This document shows positions 11,028 through 20,058 of a stretch of 64,000 nucleotides of DNA, in pieces. The notes beneath the pieces are model-generated. The model was not told the DNA's origin. It worked only from the letters and a program-made list of their open reading frames with translations, and did no database searches. A program made the position numbers and the translations under genes. Position 1 is the stretch's first letter. Each line of letters starts with the position of its first letter. The stretch is from Paraburkholderia sprentiae WSM5005 (GTDB lineage Bacteria; Pseudomonadota; Gammaproteobacteria; Burkholderiales; Burkholderiaceae): NCBI RefSeq assembly GCF_001865575.2, contig NZ_CP017561.2, positions 1-64,000 on the forward strand, given 5' to 3'.

Positions 11028-11815
11028 GCGTGAACGACGCACTCGACGAGGATCCGTGGAACGCGCTGCGTCAGTTTACGCAGGCACGCATCGCGTTGGG
11101 CCGCGCGGGCAACAGCCTGCCGACCGCACCGTTGCTCGCGTTCAACCTCGCGCACGCGCAGGCGCGCGACGCCGTGCACCATCCACTCGACGTGGACGCG
11201 CTGCACGCGCAACTGCGCAGGCAAGGTTTCAACACGCTCGACGTGCATAGCGCCGCGCCGGATCGCGAGCATTATTTGCGGCGTCCCGATCTCGGACGGC
11301 GTCTGTCGGTCGAGAGTCGCGCGGCGCTCGCGCAACTGCCAGCCCAACCAAGCGATGTGCTGTTCGTCATCGGCGATGGTCTATCGGCATTCGCCGCGTC
11401 GAGGCAGGCGGTACCACTGCTGCAATCCGTACATTCGAAGCTCACGGATTGGACGATCGGTCCCGTGGTGATCGCGCGCCAGGCTCGCGTCGCACTCGGA
11501 GACGAGATCGGCGGATTGCTCGACGCGAAGATCGTCGTGATGCTGATCGGCGAGCGACCCGGTTTGAGTTCGCCGGATAGCCTCGGCATCTACATCACCT
11601 ATGCGCCGACAGCGGGTTGCAGCGACGCGCAGCGCAACTGCATTTCGAACGTGCGACCCGAAGGGCTCGACTATCCGCAGGCCGCGCACAAGCTGCACTA
11701 TCTGCTCGAGCAGGCGAGGAAGCTCGGTCTCACGGGTGTCGGTTTGAAAGACGACAGCGATGAACTGCTGGCGAGCGCGCCGACGCATGCTGCCGTGACC
11801 GACGGCTCAGCGTAG
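11024..11815 (+). CDS. eutC: Ethanolamine ammonia-lyase, small subunit
   Basis: This beta subunit completes the cobalamin-binding site of ethanolamine ammonia-lyase. At 263 residues it shows the family signatures FNLAHAQARDAVH, DLGRRLSVESRAALA, FVIGDGLSAFAASRQA and the C-terminal YITYAPTAGCSDAQRNCISN region. It starts inside the eutB stop codon. The downstream gene is convergent (31 bp), with no clear terminator between them. Confidence 0.96.
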   Translation: MSVNDALDEDPWNALRQFTQARIALGRAGNSLPTAPLLAFNLAHAQARDAVHHPLDVDALHAQLRRQGFNTLDVHSAAPDREHYLRRPDLGRRLSVESRAALAQLPAQPSDVLFVIGDGLSAFAASRQAVPLLQSVHSKLTDWTIGPVVIARQARVALGDEIGGLLDAKIVVMLIGERPGLSSPDSLGIYITYAPTAGCSDAQRNCISNVRPEGLDYPQAAHKLHYLLEQARKLGLTGVGLKDDSDELLASAPTHAAVTDGSA

Positions 11816-11846
11816 GACGCAACGAGCGTCTACCTCTGACGCGCAC

Positions 11847-14180
11847 TCACTTCCTCAATAACCTCAGCCCATTGCCCACCACCAGCAAACTCGCACCGAC
11901 GTCCGCGAAAACGGCCATCCACATCGTGCCGAAGCCCATCAACGTCAGCACGAGAAACACGCTCTTGATGCCGAGCGCGAGTCCGATGTTCTGCACCAGC
12001 ACCGCATGCGTCGCCTTCGACAGCCGGATGAACACCGGAATCTTGCGCAGGTCGTCGTCCATCAGCGCGACGTCGGCGGTTTCGATCGCGGTGTCGGTAC
12101 CCATCGCACCCATCGCGAAGCCGATGTCAGCGCGCGCGAGCGCGGGCGCATCGTTGATGCCGTCGCCGACCATGCCGACGGTCGCGCCGTCGGCCGACCA
12201 TTGCGCCACCGCGTCGAGCTTGTCCTTGGGCAGCAGGTCGCCGCGCGCTTCATCGACGCCGACCTGCTGCGCGATCGTCGTCGCGGTGTGGCGGTTGTCG
12301 CCGGTCAGCATCGCGGTGCCGACACCGAGCCGACGCAGTTCGGCGACGGCGGCGCGGCTCGTTTCCTTCACCGTATCGGCGACCGCGAACAACGCGAGTA
12401 CGCGCTGCGCATCGGCGAGCATGACGACGGTTTTGCCCTGCCGTTCGAGCGCGTCCAGACACGCTTCGAGTTGCGGCGAGCAGCGGCCCAGCTCTTCGAT
12501 CAGGCGATGATTGCCGAGCCAGTACACGATGCCACTGATATCGCCGCGCACGCCGCGTCCGGCGATCGCCTCGAACGTATCGACGTGCAGGTGTTCGACG
12601 CCGTCGTCATTGGCGGCAGCGGCAATCGCCATCGAAACAGGATGATCGGAGCGGCCCGCGAGGCTCGCCGCCAGTGAGCGATAGCGGAGGCTGTCGGCCT
12701 CGTCACCCACCACCTCGAACTCCGTCTGGACCGGCTTGCCATGCGTAATCGTCCCGGTTTTATCAAGTGCCAACCGGCTGAGCTTTCGTCCCTGTTCCAG
12801 GTAAACGCCCCCCTTGATCAGAATCCCCTTGCGCGCCGCGGCCGCGAGCCCGCTGACGATCGTCACCGGCGTCGAGATTACGAGTGCGCACGGACACGCG
12901 ATCACGAGCAGCACCAGCGCCTTGTAGACCCACTCGTGCCACACTCCACCGAACAACAGCGGCGGGACCAGCGCGACGGCTAGCGCGATCGCGAACACGA
13001 TCGGCGTATAGACGCGCGCGAATTCATCGACGAAGCGCTGCGTCGGCGCCTTGGTGCCCTGCGCCTCTTCGACCGCGTGGATGATGCGTGCGAGCGTCGT
13101 GTTGCCGGCCGCGGCCGTCACGCGATAGTCGAACGAACCCGCCTGGTTGATCGTGCCCGCGAACACGGTATCGCCGGTCGCTTTGTCGACCGGCAGGCTC
13201 TCGCCGGTGATCGGCGCCTGATCGACGCTCGAGCGACCCGCGACGATCGCGCCGTCGAGCGCGATCCGCTCGCCAGGCTTCACGCGCACCAGCGCGCCGG
13301 GCGCGATCGCGTCGACGCGCACGCGCTGCCAGGCGCCGTCGGGCTGCCGCACGTTCGCCTCGTCGGGCGTTAGGCGCATGAGTCCTTCGACCGCGTTTCG
13401 CGCGCGGTCGAGCGAACGCGCTTCGATCAGCTCGGCGATCGTGAACAGCACCATCACCATCGCGGCTTCGGGCCACTGGCCGAGCAGCGCCGCGCCGGTG
13501 ACGGCAATGCTCATCAGCGCGTTGATGTTCAGATTGCCGTTGCGTAGCGCGACCCAGCCTTTGCGATACGTCGTAAAGCCGCAGGAGGCGATCGCGACGA
13601 TCGCGAGACTCGCTACCACCCAAGTGGGCGCGCTGAGCCAGCTAGCGACCTCTGAAGTCGCCGCGACGACGCTCGCGAAGATCAGGGGCCACCACGGCTT
13701 GCCCGCGGCGTTAATGGCAGCTTGGGATGCCGCGTTGGCATCGGCATCGCCGGCGGCGCTCGCCAGTTCGGGCGTGAAGTCGAGCGAGCGCAGCGCAGCG
13801 AGGACCGTGTCGAGCGCATCGGGCGCGTGCACGACGGTCAGCACGCGCTGCATCAGGTTGAAGTTCATGCTGCGCACGGCCGGCATGCGGCCGAGCTTCT
13901 TGCGGATCAGCGCTTCCTCGGTCGGACAGTCCATCTGCAGGACGCGGATTGCGGTGCGCAGGTCGTCGCCGACGGCTTCGGAAGGCGGCAGACCCGGCGA
14001 AGTCGGCGCGAACGCAGTGGACGCGCAGCAAGCGCCAGCGGCGTGATCATGCGCGTGGCCGCGCTCGTGGTGACCGTGTCGTTCATCGGCGCGCCGCGCG
14101 TCAACCTCCCCGCAAGCCCCGTGTGCGCAGGCTTCGTGCGCTTGTGAACGATCGGTGGCAATGCGGTCGGTTTCAGGCAT
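11847..14180 (-). CDS. cadA: Heavy-metal P1B-type ATPase (Cd/Zn/Pb efflux)
   Basis: This is a P1B-type ATPase exporting divalent soft metals across the inner membrane. The 777 residues contain a His/Cys-rich N-terminus (HGHHERGHAHDH, residues about 27-40), a heavy-metal-associated domain whose usual CxxC is replaced by MDCPTEE, the membrane metal site CPC (ACPCALVISTPV), the phosphorylation motif DKTGTITHG, and GDGINDAPAL. The start at 14180 is chosen because GAGGAAG precedes it; a longer frame to 14384 would run through the promoter and into the divergent gene. It is divergent from a CadR/PbrR-type regulator. Confidence 0.93.
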   Translation of the reverse strand: MPETDRIATDRSQAHEACAHGACGEVDARRADERHGHHERGHAHDHAAGACCASTAFAPTSPGLPPSEAVGDDLRTAIRVLQMDCPTEEALIRKKLGRMPAVRSMNFNLMQRVLTVVHAPDALDTVLAALRSLDFTPELASAAGDADANAASQAAINAAGKPWWPLIFASVVAATSEVASWLSAPTWVVASLAIVAIASCGFTTYRKGWVALRNGNLNINALMSIAVTGAALLGQWPEAAMVMVLFTIAELIEARSLDRARNAVEGLMRLTPDEANVRQPDGAWQRVRVDAIAPGALVRVKPGERIALDGAIVAGRSSVDQAPITGESLPVDKATGDTVFAGTINQAGSFDYRVTAAAGNTTLARIIHAVEEAQGTKAPTQRFVDEFARVYTPIVFAIALAVALVPPLLFGGVWHEWVYKALVLLVIACPCALVISTPVTIVSGLAAAARKGILIKGGVYLEQGRKLSRLALDKTGTITHGKPVQTEFEVVGDEADSLRYRSLAASLAGRSDHPVSMAIAAAANDDGVEHLHVDTFEAIAGRGVRGDISGIVYWLGNHRLIEELGRCSPQLEACLDALERQGKTVVMLADAQRVLALFAVADTVKETSRAAVAELRRLGVGTAMLTGDNRHTATTIAQQVGVDEARGDLLPKDKLDAVAQWSADGATVGMVGDGINDAPALARADIGFAMGAMGTDTAIETADVALMDDDLRKIPVFIRLSKATHAVLVQNIGLALGIKSVFLVLTLMGFGTMWMAVFADVGASLLVVGNGLRLLRK

Positions 14181-14208
14181 AGTGGCTTCCTCGTGCGATT
14201 TGTGGTCT

Positions 14209-14239
14209 AGTAAACACCTTGAAGCCACTACAAGGTCAA
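14209..14239 (-). promoter_or_regulatory. MerR-type promoter and operator for the metal ATPase
   Basis: On the minus strand TTGACC (-35, at 14239-14234) and TTTACT (-10, at 14214-14209) are separated by 19 bp, the over-long spacer of MerR-activated promoters. The spacer carries the dyad ACCTTG-N9-CAAGGT (14216-14236), the form seen at CadR/PbrR operators. Metal-bound regulator would untwist it and activate the ATPase gene. Confidence 0.8.
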
Positions 14240-14260
14240 GGCCGTGTGGAGGAAAGGTCC

Positions 14261-14692
14261 ATGAAAATCGGCGAACTGGCGAAAATCGCCCATTGCACGA
14301 CGGAAACCATCCGTTTCTACGAAAAAGAGCGCCTGCTGCCCGAGGCGGAGCGTACCGAAGCCAATTACCGCAGTTACACGGCAAAGCACGTCGAGCGTCT
14401 GCGCTTCATCCGCAATTGCCGTGCGCTCGACATGACCCACGACGAAATCCGCGCGTTGCTGCGGCTGACCGACGCGCAGGCGAACGGCTGCGGCGGCATG
14501 CATGCGCTGATCGACGAGCACATTGCGCACGTCGACACGCGTATCGAAGAACTGCAACAACTGAAGGCGCAATTGACGATGCTGCGCGACCAATGCCACG
14601 GCGAGCATCCGGTCGAAGACTGCGGCATCGTGCACGGCCTGGCCGACATGGACGTGGCCGTGCCGCGCCCGCGGCATACGCATCTCGGCTGA
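14261..14692 (+). CDS. cadR: MerR-family Cd/Pb-responsive regulator (CadR/PbrR type)
   Basis: This 143-residue metal-sensing activator starts MKIGELAKIAHCTTETIRFY, the MerR winged helix, followed by a dimerisation helix. Cysteines at 77, 112 and 121 lie where CadR/PbrR proteins bind Cd or Pb, and the C-terminus is His-containing (PRHTHLG). The start at 14261 follows GGAGGAAAG; an upstream in-frame ATG at 14219 lies inside the operator and is rejected. It is divergent from the ATPase it should control. Confidence 0.88.
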   Translation: MKIGELAKIAHCTTETIRFYEKERLLPEAERTEANYRSYTAKHVERLRFIRNCRALDMTHDEIRALLRLTDAQANGCGGMHALIDEHIAHVDTRIEELQQLKAQLTMLRDQCHGEHPVEDCGIVHGLADMDVAVPRPRHTHLG

Positions 14693-14814
14693 CGCCGGGC
14701 CGGCCTTCATGCGCTATCGCATCACCGCCCGGCACCGGTGCGGCAACCCCATACACGGCAAGGCCGCGCCTGCGACCTTGCCGATCGATCATCGAATCCA
14801 GTTGGAGAATCAAC

Positions 14815-15015
14815 GTGTTCACCTGTAGAAACCAGTCCTGCGGCGCACAGTGGGAGCAAGCCGACGTCGTCATCAAGAACGAAGGCCAAGGGCTGCTGTT
14901 CCGCTGTCCGCTGTGCGGCGCGCGCAATTACGTCGAGCGTTTCGACGGCGACGACGGCAAAGTGTTGTACGAGCAACTGCCGGGCCGCCCTGACCAGGGC
15001 CCGATGGCCGAGTAA
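14815..15015 (+). CDS. Small zinc-ribbon protein, 66 aa
   Basis: A GTG start (14815) preceded by GGAG at 8 bp opens a 66-residue frame with CRNQSC near the N-terminus and CPLC at about residue 32, a CX4C...CX2C arrangement expected to bind one zinc ion. The C-terminus is acidic and non-conserved. It ends 23 bp before dbpA and is probably co-transcribed with it. The function is unknown; the domain is inferred from the cysteine spacing. Confidence 0.7.
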   Translation: MFTCRNQSCGAQWEQADVVIKNEGQGLLFRCPLCGARNYVERFDGDDGKVLYEQLPGRPDQGPMAE

Positions 15016-15038
15016 TCGCGATTCCTACAGACGACCTT

Positions 15039-16442
15039 ATGAACAGTCCCACCCCCGCCGGCACCGCTTTCAGCGAGCTGTCGCTGCCGCCCGCCACGCT
15101 CGCCAACCTGACCCAGCTCGGCTACGTCGAGATGACGCCGATCCAGGCCACGAGCCTGCCGATCGCGCTCGCCGGCCACGATCTGATCGCCCAGGCGAAA
15201 ACCGGCAGCGGCAAGACCGCGGCGTTTTCGCTGGCGTTGCTTGCGCGCCTCGATGCGCGCAAGTTCGACACGCAGGCAATGGTGCTGTGTCCGACGCGCG
15301 AACTCGCCGATCAGGTCACGCAGGAAATCCGCCGTCTTGCGCGCGCGGAAGAAAACATCAAGGTGCTGACCTTGTGCGGCGGCACGCCCATGCGTCCGCA
15401 GACGGCGAGCCTCGAACACGGCGCGCACGTCGTGGTCGGCACGCCGGGCCGCATCATGGATCACCTCGAACGCGGCAGCCTCGATCTGCAATCGCTGAAC
15501 ACGCTGGTGCTCGACGAAGCCGACCGCATGCTCGACATGGGTTTCTTCGACGACATCGCGAAGGTCGCCAGGCAATGCCCGAAAGAGCGCCAAACGCTGC
15601 TGTTTTCGGCGACTTACCCCGAGGGCATCGCGAAGCTGAGCCAGCAATTCCTGCGAAATCCGAAGGAAGTGAAACTCGCCGAGCGGCACCACGACAGCAA
15701 GATCCGTCAGCGCTTCTACGAAGTGACCGAAGACGAGCGTCTGCATGCGGTCGGTCTGCTGCTGAATCACTATCGTCCGGTCAGCACGATCGCGTTCTGC
15801 AACACGAAGCAGCAATGCCGCGATCTGCTCGACGTGCTGCGCGCGCAGGGCTTCCACGCGCTCGCGCTGCATGGCGAACTCGACCAGCGCGAGCGCGATC
15901 AAGTGCTGATCCAGTTCGCGAACCGCAGCTGCTCGGTGCTCGTCGCAACCGATGTCGCCGCGCGCGGCCTCGACATCGCGCAACTCGAAGCGGTGATCAA
16001 CGTCGACGTCACGCCGGACCCGGAAGTGCACACGCACCGCATCGGCCGCACGGGCCGCGCCGATCAGGAAGGCTGGGCGCTGAGTCTGGCGAGCATGGAC
16101 GAGATGGGACGGGTCGGCGGAATCGAGCAGGCGCACAAGCGCGACGTCGAATGGCACAAGCTGGCCGAGCTGAAAGCGGGCAGCAACGAACCGCTGCTGC
16201 CGCCGATGGAAACGCTGCAGATCCTCGGCGGCCGCAAGGACAAGATCCGTCCCGGCGACGTGCTCGGCGCGCTGACCGGTGACGCCGGTTTCGCCGGCAC
16301 GCAAATCGGCAAGATCAACGTGACCGACATGTCGACCTATGTCGCGGTCGAGCGCAGCATCGCGCGCGAAGCGGTGCGCCGGCTGAGCGTGGGCAAGCTG
16401 AAGGGGCGCAAGGTCAAGGTCCGTTTGATGGACGAAACCTGA
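15039..16442 (+). CDS. dbpA: ATP-dependent RNA helicase DbpA
   Basis: DbpA is a DEAD-box helicase acting on 23S rRNA during 50S assembly. The 467 residues carry the Q motif (MTPIQATSLP), Walker A (AKTGSGKT), PTRELADQV, DEAD, SAT, the helicase C motifs TDVAARGLDIA and HRIGRTGRA, and a C-terminal RNA-binding domain (RPGDVLGALTGDAGFAGTQI). That last domain gives DbpA its specificity for hairpin 92. A hairpin terminator follows. Confidence 0.93.
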   Translation: MNSPTPAGTAFSELSLPPATLANLTQLGYVEMTPIQATSLPIALAGHDLIAQAKTGSGKTAAFSLALLARLDARKFDTQAMVLCPTRELADQVTQEIRRLARAEENIKVLTLCGGTPMRPQTASLEHGAHVVVGTPGRIMDHLERGSLDLQSLNTLVLDEADRMLDMGFFDDIAKVARQCPKERQTLLFSATYPEGIAKLSQQFLRNPKEVKLAERHHDSKIRQRFYEVTEDERLHAVGLLLNHYRPVSTIAFCNTKQQCRDLLDVLRAQGFHALALHGELDQRERDQVLIQFANRSCSVLVATDVAARGLDIAQLEAVINVDVTPDPEVHTHRIGRTGRADQEGWALSLASMDEMGRVGGIEQAHKRDVEWHKLAELKAGSNEPLLPPMETLQILGGRKDKIRPGDVLGALTGDAGFAGTQIGKINVTDMSTYVAVERSIAREAVRRLSVGKLKGRKVKVRLMDET

Positions 16443-16485
16443 CTCGCTCGCAGCTCCGGCTTTCCCTGAAAGTCCGATAACTCGA

Positions 16486-16511
16486 AAAACGGCCGCAGAT
16501 GCGGCCGTTTT
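16486..16511. terminator. Hairpin terminator after dbpA
   Basis: AAAACGGCCGC / GCGGCCGTTTT is a perfect 11-bp stem with a 4-nt loop (AGAT). It can work on either strand. It lies about 45 bp after the dbpA stop. Confidence 0.8.
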
Positions 16512-16782
16512 CGCAGACACTCCGCTTAGCATCACATCCCTTCATACCTACGCGGTTTCCCGCATTCCCCGATCCGCCCACCCCGTCCGCGCAAACCGCA
16601 ATCCCGCCGGCCTTGCCCGGTGCGCAGCGGCTTAGCGCGAGCCATGACGAAAACGCATGCCGCGCATGACGAAGTTTCGATTGTGAGCGCTGTGTCGGTG
16701 ATGCCTAATCAACCCACGGGAAGGAACGTCGCGCCGCCACTGTTCGCTCGGCCGTCGGCGGCTGAAGAAAGGGAGAAAGTCT
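16512..16782. other. Intergenic region upstream of the aminotransferase
   Basis: Together with the terminator this makes a 340-bp gap between dbpA and the aminotransferase. Overlapping open frames are shadows. A GAAAGGGAGAAAG ribosome site precedes the ATG at 16783. I see no other feature. Confidence 0.5.
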
Positions 16783-17937
16783 ATGCAGAGCGCCACGCAA
16801 GCCCGCTCGAAACTGCCGGACGTCGGCACCACCATTTTTACCGTGATCGGCCAGTTGGCCGCGCAACACGATGCATTGAATCTGTCGCAGGGTGCGCCGA
16901 ATTTCGCGCCGGACGCGAAGCTCGTCGACGGTGTCGCGCAAGCGATGCGCGCCGGCCACAATCAGTACGCGCCGATGGCCGGCATCGGTGCGCTGCGCGA
17001 AGCGCTCGGCGCGAAGGTCGAAACGCTGTATGGCGTGCGCTACGATCCGGCCACCGAAGTCACCGTGCTCGCGAGCGCGAGCGAGGGGCTCTATTCGACG
17101 ATCAGCGCGCTCGTGCATCCGGGCGACGAAGTGATCTACTTCGAGCCTTCGTTCGACAGCTACGGTCCGATTGTGCGCCTGCAGGGCGCGAAGCCGGTCG
17201 CGATCAAGCTGTCGCTCGACCACTTCCGCGTGAACTGGGACGAGGTCGCCGCCGCGATCACGCCGAAGACGCGCATGATCATCGTCAACACGCCGCACAA
17301 TCCGACCGCCACGATTTTTAGCGACGCCGATATCGACCGGCTGAAGGCGCTGACGCGCAACACCGACATCGTGATTCTGTCCGACGAGGTCTACGAGCAT
17401 GTCGTGTTCGACGGCGCGAAGCATCAGAGCATGGCGTGCCATCGCGAGCTCGCTGAGCGTAGCGTGATCGTGTCCTCCTTCGGTAAGTCGTATCACGTGA
17501 CCGGCTGGCGCGTCGGCTACTGCCTCGCGCCCGCGGCGCTGATGGACGAGATCCGCAAGGTCCATCAGTTCATGGTGTTCTCCGCCGACACGCCGATGCA
17601 ACACGCGTTCGTCGACGCGCTCGCCAATCGTGACAGCTATCTCGGCCTGTCCGACTTCTATCAGAAGAAACGCGATCTGCTCGCGCATGCGCTGCGCGAA
17701 TCGCGCTTCGAGCTGTTGCCGAGCGAAGGCAGTTTCTTTATGCTCGCGCGCTTCCGCGGTTTCTCCGATGAAAGCGACAGCGATTTCGTGCTGCGCCTGA
17801 TCCGCGATGCGCGCGTCGCGACCATTCCGTTGTCGGCGTTCTATACGGACGGCACGGATTGCGGCCTCATTCGCCTCAGTTTTTCGAAGGACGACGCGAC
17901 GCTGCTCGAAGGCGCGCGGCGTTTGTGCGAGATCTGA
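16783..17937 (+). CDS. PLP-dependent aminotransferase class I/II (methionine aminotransferase-like)
   Basis: This fold-type I aminotransferase has 384 residues. The PLP lysine lies in SFGKSYHVTGWRVGY (about residue 234). The family motifs NTPHNPTATIF and DEVYEHVVFD are present, and the N-terminus reads DVGTTIFTVIGQLA with LNLSQGAPNF, close to YbdL-type methionine aminotransferases. It lies 67 bp upstream of an amino-acid-binding protein gene on the same strand, suggesting one unit for uptake and transamination. Substrate preference is inferred. Confidence 0.8.
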   Translation: MQSATQARSKLPDVGTTIFTVIGQLAAQHDALNLSQGAPNFAPDAKLVDGVAQAMRAGHNQYAPMAGIGALREALGAKVETLYGVRYDPATEVTVLASASEGLYSTISALVHPGDEVIYFEPSFDSYGPIVRLQGAKPVAIKLSLDHFRVNWDEVAAAITPKTRMIIVNTPHNPTATIFSDADIDRLKALTRNTDIVILSDEVYEHVVFDGAKHQSMACHRELAERSVIVSSFGKSYHVTGWRVGYCLAPAALMDEIRKVHQFMVFSADTPMQHAFVDALANRDSYLGLSDFYQKKRDLLAHALRESRFELLPSEGSFFMLARFRGFSDESDSDFVLRLIRDARVATIPLSAFYTDGTDCGLIRLSFSKDDATLLEGARRLCEI

Positions 17938-18004
17938 GGAGCGTGCGAGAGCCGACTCAAAGTATCGAAGTCGTCAAAGTATCCGAAGAAAGAAGGGAGA
18001 CGTT

Positions 18005-18799
18005 ATGAAGTTGCTCAAGTGCTGGTTGGCGTTGGCCTGCGTAGGCGCGTCGCTCGCAACATGGACCGCCGCAAGCGCCGCCGATAGCGCGACGCTGCGT
18101 TTCGGCCTCGAAGCGCAGTACCCGCCGTTCGAATCGAAAGGGCCGAACGGCGAGCTGCAAGGACTCGATATCGACGTGGGCAACGCGGTCTGCGCGGCCG
18201 CGCATATGACGTGCAAGTGGGTCGAAACTTCGTTCGACGGTCTGATCCCGGCGCTACAAGGCCGCAAGTTCGACGCGATCAATTCGGCGATGAACGCGAC
18301 CGAGCAGCGCCGCCAGGCGATCGATTTCACGACGGTGGTTTATCGGGTGCCGACGCAGTTGATTGCGCGGCGCGATAGCGGTCTGCTGCCGACGCCCGCG
18401 TCGCTGAAGGGCAAGCGCGTCGGCGTGCTGCAAGGCTCGATTCAGGAGACCTTCGCGAAGGTGCATTGGGAGCCGGCCGGCGTGATCGTGCTGCCGTATC
18501 AGGATCAGAACCAGGTCTATACCGATCTGAGCGCGGGGCGTCTCGATGGCACGCTCGTGCTCGCGCCCGCTGGACAAACGGGCTTTCTGTCGAAGCCCGA
18601 AGGCAAGGGCTATGCGTTCGTCGGTCAGCCGGTGCGCGACGACAAGATTCTCGGCAGCGGTATCGCATACGGTATTCGCAAGGGCGACACCGCGCTGCGC
18701 GATCAGTTGAACGCCGCAATCGCCAAGGTGCAAGCCGATGGCACGGTGAAGACGCTTGCTGCGAAATACCTCGGCAATATCGACGTCAGCGCGAAGTAG
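18005..18799 (+). CDS. ABC transporter periplasmic amino-acid-binding protein
   Basis: This family 3 solute-binding protein (ArgT/HisJ/GlnH type) has 264 residues. The signal peptide MKLLKCWLALACVGASLATW ends near SAA-AD. The mature protein has the signature FGLEAQYPPFESKGPNGELQ, then GLDIDVGNAVC and a C-terminal LNAAIAKVQADGTVKTLAAK helix. The start follows AGGGAGACGTT. No permease or ATPase genes are adjacent, so it would use components elsewhere or is an orphan. Confidence 0.88.
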   Translation: MKLLKCWLALACVGASLATWTAASAADSATLRFGLEAQYPPFESKGPNGELQGLDIDVGNAVCAAAHMTCKWVETSFDGLIPALQGRKFDAINSAMNATEQRRQAIDFTTVVYRVPTQLIARRDSGLLPTPASLKGKRVGVLQGSIQETFAKVHWEPAGVIVLPYQDQNQVYTDLSAGRLDGTLVLAPAGQTGFLSKPEGKGYAFVGQPVRDDKILGSGIAYGIRKGDTALRDQLNAAIAKVQADGTVKTLAAKYLGNIDVSAK

Positions 18800-18933
18800 T
18801 CGCATCGCGTTGGGCAGGCGGCGCCGTTGCGAGCGGCGTCGCTCCTTCGCTTGTTGGCCATGCGTTTGACGGCTACGATACGTAGGCTTCGAGAAGACGA
18901 TGGCGAAGTCGACGAATCAACCGGAGAGCGCGC

Positions 18934-19566
18934 ATGGGCGAGACGACCGAACCGGCAAGCGCTGCGAACACCGCGCGCGCAACAGGTGCGGCCGCGCCGC
19001 GTTTCTGGCGCAGCGGCGCGCTGCCGTTCATCGAGGTGCGTTCCATCGACGATGGCCACAAGGTCTGCTACGCCAAACATTCGCACGAGACGTTTTCGAT
19101 CGGCGCGGTGACGGGCGGCCGCAGCGTGTACCTGAACCGTCACGCGCGGGAATGGATCGGCGCGGGCGCCGTCGTGATGATGAACCCCGACGACGTGCAC
19201 GCGTGCAACCCCGTTGCCGGCGAGCGCTGGTCTTATCGGATGCTGCACGTCGACGTCGGGTGGTTCACGAAGCTGCAGCACGAGCTTGGCTTCGACCGGA
19301 ACCACGCGTTTCGCGCGTTTTCGCAAATCATGACGCTCGACGCCGCGTTGTTCAATGGCCTGAACCAGCTGTGCGCGATTCTCTCGAGCAACGACGACGA
19401 CATCGAAACGCTGCGCAAGGAAAGCGCGGCCATCACTTTCTTCTCCCACGTGCAGCAAACGCTCAATCCGGGGAGGTTGCCCGAGCGTGCCGCGAGCAGG
19501 CAGCTCGCGCGTGCCGCGGCGTACATCACCGACAACTGCACGCGCATCGGATACCTCGGAACATGA
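18934..19566 (+). pseudogene. AraC-family regulator truncated before its DNA-binding domain
   Basis: The 210-residue frame contains an AraC-type cupin sensing domain (HSHETFSIGAVTGGRS, VVMMNPDDVHACNP, YRMLHVDVGWF) and the linker up to AAAYITDNCTR. Where the two HTH motifs should start, the sequence changes to IGYLGT and stops. About 80-90 residues are missing. The break lies about 250 bp left of the island boundary. It cannot bind DNA as written. Confidence 0.75.
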
Positions 19567-19757
19567 GTGTGCGAATGGATTTCGACGCTCAACGGTAGCG
19601 AGATCGCGAGGGCATTGTATTGAAGGAAATTGCCTGGCTGAGGGCCGGAGAAAGTGCTGGCCAGCATCAGTATTAACGGACCGGCGTTGATTCTTCCGTT
19701 CCGGCAGTTTTCCTGCGAAGGCCAGTTTTTGACGCCGGCACACGCCGGCTACAGACG

Positions 19758-19790
19758 AAAAAAAAGCACCGCGATCGCTCGCAAGTGCTT
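19758..19790 (-). terminator. Original tRNA-Lys terminator, separated from its gene by the island
   Basis: On the minus strand AAGCAC (19790-19785) pairs with GTGCTT (19769-19764), followed by eight T. It lies just beyond the left 48-bp att copy, in the position of a terminator for a tRNA read on the minus strand. No minus-strand gene now ends there. Confidence 0.65.
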
Positions 19791-19812
19791 GATTTTCTAC
19801 AGCAGAATTCTT

Positions 19813-19860
19813 TGGTGGGGCGTGAGTGACTCGAACACTCGACCTACGGATTAAGAGTCC
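19813..19860. repeat. Left attachment-site copy (3' half of tRNA-Lys)
   Basis: These 48 bp are identical to 31660-31707, the CCA end through the anticodon loop of tRNA-Lys(CTT). The sequence diverges right after the anticodon stem (C versus G), so this is only a 3' tRNA fragment. It marks the far end of the integrated island. Confidence 0.92.
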
Positions 19861-19879
19861 CTTGCCAGCGCGACACGGG

Positions 19880-19970
19880 TCGACAGTGATCGACACACCG
19901 AGCATGCTAGCCCGCCCCGCTCGACAGTGCGCCACAGTGATCGACTCTGGCGTTGACAGTCCGTTGACAC
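19880..19970. repeat. Clustered GACAGTGATCGAC-type repeats inside the left att
   Basis: ACAGTGATCGAC occurs at 19883-19894 and 19934-19945, with related GTCGACAGTG and GTTGACAGTCCGTTGACA copies between and after them. Their position next to the att core fits arm-type recombinase binding sites. That reading is inference. Confidence 0.4.
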
Positions 19971-20058
19971 GCTTCAAAGATTAAAAGAACAACCTGCTCG
20001 CCGCACGGCGCCGTCCGGGAGCGCTCTGCACCCCCGAACCGCTTCTAAGCATATAGCA

